Positions 28,305-34,032 of a stretch of DNA of 34,032 bases are shown in pieces. The DNA is taken from the IMG/VR virus record IMGVR_UViG_3300025030_000302, positions 1 through 34,032 of that record; one strand, 5' to 3'. The position numbers and the translations under genes were made by a program. The notes beneath the pieces are model-generated. The model was not told the DNA's origin. It searched no databases and saw nothing but the letters and a program-made list of their open reading frames with translations. Source of the DNA: a virus. Numbering within the stretch: the stretch's first letter is position 1; every line of letters starts with the position of its first letter.

Positions 28305-31300
28305 ATGGGAAACACCGGAACGAACATACCGCTGACGCTCACCCTTGAAAACAAGGACATCAAGGCCAACCTGGCGGCGATCGGCGAAAGCGTCAAGAAG
28401 CTCGGTCTCATGACCGAGTCCGCCTTTGCCAAGAGGGACGGCATGGGCGTGCTCGGGGTCAAGAACTTCGCCGAGGTCAAGGCGGAGATGGCCAAGCTGA
28501 CCACGGCGTATCGAGGTCTCGCCGCCTCCGGCAAGCTTTCTGCCGGTGAACAGGCCAAGGCCCTTGAGGCGTTGCGGGCCAAGCAGCGGGATCTCTATGC
28601 CACCATCAGCAATCCGCCGAAGCTTGACCTGGCCCGCAGCGTGCTCGGGATCTCGTCGCAGCAGTCGATCGTTGCCGAGATAAATAAGGTCAAGCAGGCG
28701 TATGCCACCCTCGCCTCATCCGGCAAAGCGAGTCTTGCCGAGCTGACCAGGGCGAAGGTTGCCATGGGTCAGAAGATCGACGAACTGAAGAAGAAGACCA
28801 ACGACTGGCGGGATGCCCTGGGGCAGATCAAAGGGCGGGCGCTGGAGGCTGGCGCTGCCGGCGCCGGGATCGTTCTGGCCTCGAAGGCGGCGATCGATTT
28901 CGAATCGGCGATGGCCGATGTGCGGAAGGTGGTCGACGGCACTCCGGAGGAGATCTCCGCCCTGGGCAAATCGCTGCAGGACCTGAGCGAGAGAATCCCG
29001 TTGACGGCCATCGAGCTTGCGGCGATCGCCACCGCCGGCGGCCAGCTGGGTATTGCCGCGAAAGACATCCTGCCATTTGTCGAAGTGACCGCCAAGATGG
29101 CGACCGCCTTCGACATGACGGCCGAGGAAGCCGGCAATGCCATCGGCAAACTGAAAAACGTTTTCCAGCTTAGCATCCAGGAGATCGCTCAATTCGGCGA
29201 TGCCATCAACCAGCTCGGCAATACCTCGGCTGCAAGAGAAAAAGATATCGTCGACGTGCTGCTCAGAGTCGGCGGTACCGCCAAACAGTTCGGCCTGGCC
29301 AAGGAACAGACAGCAGCTCTTGCCGCCGCTTTTCTGTCTCTCGGCAAAGGTCCGGAGGTCGCCTCGACCGGCATCAATGCCATGCTGAACAGGATGCAGA
29401 CCGCCACCATGCAGGCCCCGCCGTTTGCCGAAGCACTTAAAAAGATCGGCATGACCGCCGAGGAGATGGCCGATGCCGTGGCGACGAACCCGCAGAAGGC
29501 CTTAGACGATTTGCTTGACACCCTGGCAAAGCTGGAAGGCCGGGAGAAGGCCGAGGTATTGACCGGACTTTTCGGGGCCGAGTATCAGGACGATATTGCT
29601 GTGCTGGTCGGCAGTCTGCAGACCTATCGCGATACGATGAAACAGGTGAGCGATGCGACAGCTTTTGCCGGGGCCATGCAGAAGGAATTTGAGGCGAGAG
29701 CTGCGACTACCAAAAATCAACTCATACTTTTGAAAAACGAGTTTGTCCGGATAGTCACCAACGTCGGTACGGGTTTCCTGCCAATAATCAAGCAAGGTGC
29801 CATCGTACTCACTGGCATGCTGAAACCGATCGCAGACCTGACCGGGATGTTCCCAAGGCTATCCGCCGGTATCGTTGGACTAGCCACTGGGGCAATCGTT
29901 TTCTCGACCATAGCCAAAGCGGTCGGGATCATGAAGTCAGCCTTCACGATCTTCGGCGTGGATGCCGTCGCCTCGCTGGGCAAGGTCGGCACCGCCGGTC
30001 GCGGGCTGGGGCTTTTCTTTTCCACCTTCGTCAAAAGGTATCTCGCCCCATTCCTGATCGGTTGGGAGATCGGCACCTGGCTGAATCAATTCGATACTGT
30101 CCAGCGAGCTGGCATAGCCATGGCATCGGCTTTGACCAAGTCGTGGCTTGGCGCGAGGTTAGCCTGGTCAGATCTGACCGGAGGAGATTCCGAGGCAATC
30201 CTCAAAGAGATCAGAGAAGCCGATCAGATCTATGGCGAGATGTTCGCCAATGTCGGCAAGAAGGCCAAGGAGACGGCCGAAGTTCAGAAGAAGGCACAAA
30301 AGGAAATCGCAACGGCCACCGAACAATCGGTGAACACGCAGAAGAAGGTGACCGGCGCTGCTCTTGATGAAATGAAGAAGAAATATCAGGAGTTCACCGC
30401 CGAGGTCAAACGTCTGCAAGGCGAAATCGTCTCCGAGCAGGTAAGCGCCGACCAGCAGATCAGGGATCTGAACCGGCAGACGATGTCCGAAAAGGATGCC
30501 TGGGAAGACAAGAAAAAGCAGGCGCAAGAGTATGCCACCGTCGCCAAGGCTGCCGGAGAGACAGGTAAACTGGCGCTCAAGGCGGCGACCGAAGCCGGAG
30601 ATGAAGCCGGGCGCAAAGCGGCCTTTGCCGACGCCAAAGAGGCCTTCGCCGTCCAGGCTGAATACGCCGGAATGGCCAGGCAAATGTATGCCGAGCTGGT
30701 TGGCGAAGTGAAGAACGGCGACAAGGTCATCATGACCCAGAAGCAGACCATCGAAGTCGCTACCGCAGGGATAAAAGCTTCGGCAGAGGCCAAGATCGCC
30801 GCCCTGAAAGGCATGCAGGAAGCCGAGTATGCGGCCATGGAGGAATTGACCAGGAAGAGCGGCCTGCAGGATCTCAGTAAGGGCATGGACGAAGCCGAAG
30901 AGAAGTGGCTCAAGAACTGGCAGGACATGCGAGCTGCGGCAATCAGCGACATCGAGGCAGTGGAAGATCGGCTGCTGAAGATCAAAGACCGAGAGATAAC
31001 AGTCTGGATAAACGAGAAGGAACGAAAGGCCACCGGCGGCGCGATCGGCGCGTTACGCATGGCCGGCGGCGGCGCGGTCCAAGCCTTCCGCAACATGCTT
31101 TCCGGCGGCCACTTCCCCGGCTTCGGCGGCGGCGACCGCCGACACGTGGTAGCCGAGGACGGCGAATACATGCTCGATAAACACCGGGTCCGTGACGCCG
31201 GGCTGCCTGTAGTCCGGGCCTTCCATGCCGGAGACTACGGCTTTGTGGTCTCCGAACTCCTGAAGAAAATGAAAGGCACCATCAGCCGCCAGGTCGGCGG

Positions 31301-31496
31301 CATCATCGATCGCATGCCGACATTGCCGCCGATCGGCCCGCAGTTCATGCAGGCTGGTGGCCAGGTTGCAGCTGGGGGCGGTGGAGGAGATACCTTCAAT
31401 TTCAGCTTTCACTATTCTGGTTCACAACCTTCAGCCAGGGAGCAGGCTCGGCAAGTGCTGATTGAATTTAAGAAAATGTATAAGGGGCAATTATGA
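28305..31496 (+). CDS. Tail tape measure protein
   Basis: This 1063-residue protein sets tail length. Residues about 195-430 are the TP901-type core (FESAMADVRKVVDGTPEEISALGKSLQDL, TAIELAAIATAGGQLGIA, then KNVFQLSIQEIAQFGDAINQLGNT). Hydrophobic stretches at about 510-545 and 580-600 likely form membrane-active segments. A long coiled-coil region spans 650-910. A Gly-rich end (GGAIGALRMAGGGAVQAFRNMLSGGHFPGFGGG, written here as the region near residues 908-940) and a conserved helix follow. The start is ATG 28305 after GAGG. Confidence 0.93.
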   Translation: MGNTGTNIPLTLTLENKDIKANLAAIGESVKKLGLMTESAFAKRDGMGVLGVKNFAEVKAEMAKLTTAYRGLAASGKLSAGEQAKALEALRAKQRDLYATISNPPKLDLARSVLGISSQQSIVAEINKVKQAYATLASSGKASLAELTRAKVAMGQKIDELKKKTNDWRDALGQIKGRALEAGAAGAGIVLASKAAIDFESAMADVRKVVDGTPEEISALGKSLQDLSERIPLTAIELAAIATAGGQLGIAAKDILPFVEVTAKMATAFDMTAEEAGNAIGKLKNVFQLSIQEIAQFGDAINQLGNTSAAREKDIVDVLLRVGGTAKQFGLAKEQTAALAAAFLSLGKGPEVASTGINAMLNRMQTATMQAPPFAEALKKIGMTAEEMADAVATNPQKALDDLLDTLAKLEGREKAEVLTGLFGAEYQDDIAVLVGSLQTYRDTMKQVSDATAFAGAMQKEFEARAATTKNQLILLKNEFVRIVTNVGTGFLPIIKQGAIVLTGMLKPIADLTGMFPRLSAGIVGLATGAIVFSTIAKAVGIMKSAFTIFGVDAVASLGKVGTAGRGLGLFFSTFVKRYLAPFLIGWEIGTWLNQFDTVQRAGIAMASALTKSWLGARLAWSDLTGGDSEAILKEIREADQIYGEMFANVGKKAKETAEVQKKAQKEIATATEQSVNTQKKVTGAALDEMKKKYQEFTAEVKRLQGEIVSEQVSADQQIRDLNRQTMSEKDAWEDKKKQAQEYATVAKAAGETGKLALKAATEAGDEAGRKAAFADAKEAFAVQAEYAGMARQMYAELVGEVKNGDKVIMTQKQTIEVATAGIKASAEAKIAALKGMQEAEYAAMEELTRKSGLQDLSKGMDEAEEKWLKNWQDMRAAAISDIEAVEDRLLKIKDREITVWINEKERKATGGAIGALRMAGGGAVQAFRNMLSGGHFPGFGGGDRRHVVAEDGEYMLDKHRVRDAGLPVVRAFHAGDYGFVVSELLKKMKGTISRQVGGIIDRMPTLPPIGPQFMQAGGQVAAGGGGGDTFNFSFHYSGSQPSAREQARQVLIEFKKMYKGQL

Positions 31497-31852
31497 CGGT
31501 TTCGCTCGGTGGCATTTCTCTCTCTGATCACCTTGTGTTGGATGGGATTGAAACAGCTAAGCATGTCGCCATGTCTGCCCGCAGGACACTGGGCGGCCGG
31601 ATGGTAATCCAGGTCGGCGCTACTCTGACCGGCGGAAGGGAACTAACCCTTTCAGGAAAAAACCATTTCACCCTGAACCAGATCAATGCCATCAAGGAAT
31701 TGGAGAAGCTGGGGCAGAGTGTTCAGTTAATTCACCCCAGGGGAACATTTGTTGTTTTTGTTACAGAAACACCAGTTACGCCAACTGTTAGCTACGTCGA
31801 TCCGGAAGGCAACGATTGGTATTCCGGTTCCATAATTCTTCAAGAGGGATAG
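31493..31852 (+). CDS. Distal tail protein, small
   Basis: This 119-residue protein starts at an ATGA overlap with the tape measure. It begins MTVSLGGISLSDHLVLDG and is beta-rich, with GGRELTLSGKNHF and a C-terminal YSGSIILQEG. Proteins of this form lie after the tape measure in B3/D3112-like phages and others. Likely a distal tail or hub component; the family is not proven. Confidence 0.65.
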   Translation: MTVSLGGISLSDHLVLDGIETAKHVAMSARRTLGGRMVIQVGATLTGGRELTLSGKNHFTLNQINAIKELEKLGQSVQLIHPRGTFVVFVTETPVTPTVSYVDPEGNDWYSGSIILQEG

Positions 31853-31856
31853 AAAC

Positions 31857-32861
31857 ATGCTTTCCACAGACCTGAAAGCCTACGAGCCGGCCAACGTCAC
31901 CGACACCCCCGCCCACGGCGGGCGGATCTCAGCTAACCTGATCACCTCCGGCGCTCCCAATAATATCTGGGCGGATATCACCAGCGAGGAGCGGGCGGCC
32001 GGGAAGATCAAGTACGAGAAAATCTTTTTGAAGGTTGCCGACGATGCCGATGGCAAGCTGCAGGTGGCCAGGGCCTACTTCAACGCCTTGCCCGCCGGCG
32101 ACAACTGGGCCACCTTTTTCGACGGCACCGCTACCGATACCCTGGCCGATATCCCCGGCGCCGATACCGGCGCGGACGCCAAAACCAAGTACGGCATCGC
32201 CCCGGTTACCACCAACGTCGTGGCCGGAACCAGGACCATCAAGGTCACCGTGCCGTCGGTGAAACTCTTGTCCACCGGAGCTGATGAAATTTACCGGGTC
32301 GGCGAGACGATCATTATCGGCAAGACCGGCACCCAGGAGGTACACACCATCTCCGCCATCGCCGAGCTGGATCTGGAAATTACCATCACCACTGCCGCCG
32401 ATATCGCCAACAACTACGCGACCACCGATACACCCTGGCTGGCCTCGGTTAAAAGTCTCGGCACAGTTGAGACCTCGTCAGCCGTGGTCGGCCACACCGG
32501 CGGCGCCGACTACGATGCAGCAACCTACGCCCCGGTGCTCGATAATATCGGCACGGTACGGCAGCGACTGGTATTCACCTTTGGCGATTCGATAAATTTT
32601 ACCTGCGTCGGCGACAGCCTCGCGGGCCTGGGCAGCGGCACGGTCAACGCCGATTTCACGGCGATGAACACCGCACTGTCCAAGCCCCTCTGCACCCTGC
32701 TGGCCGGAGGCTGGACCGGCCTCACCATCGCGGCCAACGACACCTTCACCCTCGACATCTTCGGCGCGGATCCTCCCGTATGGGAAAAATACGAGGTGCC
32801 GGCAGGCGCGGAGGCGGTCAGCGAGGACCTCCGTCTGCACTTCTCGGGTGAGGTGGCGTAA
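31857..32861 (+). CDS. Tail structural protein, beta-rich
   Basis: This 334-residue protein starts at ATG 31857 after AGAGGGA. It is Thr/Ala/Gly-rich. The first 100 residues (SAPNNIWADITSEERAAGKIKYEKIFLKVADDADGKLQVARAYF in part) resemble a beta-sandwich repeated in virion proteins. The middle (VPSVKLLSTGADEIYRVGETIIIG) has a second beta domain. It belongs to the distal tail set after the tape measure. The exact role is unknown. Confidence 0.65.
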   Translation: MLSTDLKAYEPANVTDTPAHGGRISANLITSGAPNNIWADITSEERAAGKIKYEKIFLKVADDADGKLQVARAYFNALPAGDNWATFFDGTATDTLADIPGADTGADAKTKYGIAPVTTNVVAGTRTIKVTVPSVKLLSTGADEIYRVGETIIIGKTGTQEVHTISAIAELDLEITITTAADIANNYATTDTPWLASVKSLGTVETSSAVVGHTGGADYDAATYAPVLDNIGTVRQRLVFTFGDSINFTCVGDSLAGLGSGTVNADFTAMNTALSKPLCTLLAGGWTGLTIAANDTFTLDIFGADPPVWEKYEVPAGAEAVSEDLRLHFSGEVA

Positions 32862-33632
32862 GTGCCGATCCCCGGCGGCCAGATACTGGTGGCGTTTGCC
32901 AACAGGCCCGGCAGCTCCGGCAACGTTTTGCTGGAGCAAGAGCCCTGGGACAAGTACGTCGGCTACCTGACCCGCGCCGGCGCCGTCGCCTGGCTCGACG
33001 CCATGCTCTACGGCGATCCGGAAGAGGATCTGACGGAGCACTGCGGGATCGACACCGCCGGCAACGTCGCCGGCGTCGTTTATGCCTACCCGGAGCCGGT
33101 CAGCCTCAACTATCTCGCCGGCATCAGCCACGGCCGCCTCGGCCCCCGCCGGATCGACAAGCTCCCGTACAGCGAGGTCCTGCAGGTCCAGCTGGAAACC
33201 GAACCGGCCCTCAAATATCCGACCGACAAAATCTTCTCAGCCGAGTGGCTGACCGATGCTTTTACCAACGACGGCGCCACCCTGCCCAGGCCGGCGGTCG
33301 ATATCTCCGGCAAGCGGCCGCGGATTGCCGGCGCCATCTTTGGTTCGCTCCTGGTGGTCTACGAGGTTGTCCGCCACACCTATACGGTCACGATCTCGGC
33401 CCGGCCTGCATCGGTCGAAAAAGCCTACCAGTCCCACGTCTATGCCGTCTGGGACGGCGGAACCAGGGCTATGGAGTACCAGCCACCCGACGAGGCGGCA
33501 GCCGGCGGGCGCTGCAACGGCCGCTACGGGGTCGGCACCATCAATGACAGCCCCTACGATCCGCCGACCGTCCAGCCCAAGGACATCGAGCGGCAATGGG
33601 ATTACTGCAGCAATTCGGCGGTGGAGGAATAA
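32862..33632 (+). CDS. Distal tail protein, unknown fold
   Basis: This 256-residue protein starts with GTG at 32862 directly after the previous stop. Visible features are a beta-rich core and a C-terminal region with Asp/Pro-rich segments (NDSPYDPPTVQPKDIERQWDY). No recognised domain. Gene order suggests a tail tip component. Confidence 0.55.
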   Translation: MPIPGGQILVAFANRPGSSGNVLLEQEPWDKYVGYLTRAGAVAWLDAMLYGDPEEDLTEHCGIDTAGNVAGVVYAYPEPVSLNYLAGISHGRLGPRRIDKLPYSEVLQVQLETEPALKYPTDKIFSAEWLTDAFTNDGATLPRPAVDISGKRPRIAGAIFGSLLVVYEVVRHTYTVTISARPASVEKAYQSHVYAVWDGGTRAMEYQPPDEAAAGGRCNGRYGVGTINDSPYDPPTVQPKDIERQWDYCSNSAVEE

Positions 33633-33633
33633 C

Positions 33634-34032
33634 GTGAGTTCATTGATCGCCACCTTCACCGGTAAGACCGGCGCCGACTCGACCGCCCGCGTCCGTCTGG
33701 AGCAGATCGTCCCGGCCGAGACCAGCAAGTTTGCCAATGTCCGCGACCTCTACCAGGCCTGGCTGCTGGCCGCCTCCGGACAGCCTGCCCGCCTCTATCG
33801 CGCCGGCGGCTGCCCGATAGAATTCGAGGGTTCCACGGTCCGCTTCTTCCTCGGCTTCTACGCCTGGCCATCGGATCCGGCTTTGCCCTACAACCTGACC
33901 GCATCCCTCGGCCAGCTCGGCCCAGGCCAACGGGTGGAGATGGCCCGCGAGTATTCCGAATTCGTCGACAACGCTTCAATCGTCGCCCTGCCGTTTTTCA
34001 TGGAGGATATCACTTCGACCTGGGAGACCCCG
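33634..34032 (+). CDS. Distal tail protein, cut by the window end
   Basis: The frame starts with GTG at 33634, one base after the previous stop, and runs 133 codons without a stop to the end of the window. The N-terminal part reads SSLIATFTGKTGADSTARVRLEQIV and includes FLGFYAWPSDPALPYNLTASLG. It is probably the next tail tip or hub gene. The function cannot be named. Confidence 0.6.
   Translation, partial: MSSLIATFTGKTGADSTARVRLEQIVPAETSKFANVRDLYQAWLLAASGQPARLYRAGGCPIEFEGSTVRFFLGFYAWPSDPALPYNLTASLGQLGPGQRVEMAREYSEFVDNASIVALPFFMEDITSTWETP

Noticed and set aside
1-34032. CRISPR arrays, tRNA or rRNA genes, insertion sequences other than the phage itself
   Set aside because: No regularly spaced repeats, tRNA cloverleaf or rRNA-like sequence was seen, and the only transposase is the Mu-type one.

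Overview
The window holds most of a Mu-like transposable phage or prophage, seen from near its left (immunity) end into its distal tail genes. The evidence is a leftward repressor facing a rightward early operon with MuA-type DDE transposase and MuB-type ATPase, then GemA and Mor, then a late operon in Mu order: SleB-type lysin, TraR-like zinc finger, Mu gp27 and gp28 terminase, gp29 portal, gpF, gpG, gpI/Z protease-scaffold, gpT capsid, gp35, gp36 and gp37. There are no tRNA, rRNA or clear host genes. High GC, many ATGA/TGATG overlaps, and the style of the small early proteins suggest a Desulfobacterota (former deltaproteobacterial) host. That host guess is an inference from protein character, not proven.

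Layout. 1-911: AT-rich left flank and two leftward accessory genes, a SLATT-like two-helix membrane protein and a small disordered partner. 1009-1710: XRE-type repressor, an array of repeated operator half-sites (AAAGCTGTGCGT) and the early promoter. 1711-11525: early/middle operon, including transposition genes A and B, many small HTH or zinc-binding proteins, gemA and mor. One leftward Cys-rich ORF (1829-2218) lies antisense to the first early gene. 11526-12833: a promoter, a terminator, a P1/P7-type C4 antisense RNA and the AntA-type antirepressor it should silence, with two small genes. 12834-16330: an insert-like cassette with its own promoter and terminator, coding for an unknown protein, a 703-residue fibre-like virion protein, an unknown protein and a small HExxH zincin. 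16351 onward: a second copy of the same promoter element, then lysis, packaging, head and tail genes. The tail set (tube, frameshifted chaperone pair, 1063-residue tape measure, distal tail proteins) is of the long flexible type seen in B3/D3112-like phages rather than the contractile Mu type. The last gene runs off the window.

How it works together. The repressor should bind the operator array and shut the early promoter. Derepression makes A and B for replicative transposition and then Mor. Mor, or another activator, probably acts at the two identical dyads (CCTGA-N6-TCAG) upstream of 12956 and 16396 to start late transcription. The C4/Ant module adds a second immunity layer: the RNA has two 7-nt antisense segments matching the ant leader and its Shine-Dalgarno sequence. 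The most notable items are this C4/ant module in a Mu-type genome, an upstream short transcript that repeats the C4 target motifs and could act as a decoy, a textbook -1 frameshift site (TTTTTTA plus hairpin) in the tail chaperone gene, and the promoter-bounded virion/zincin cassette.
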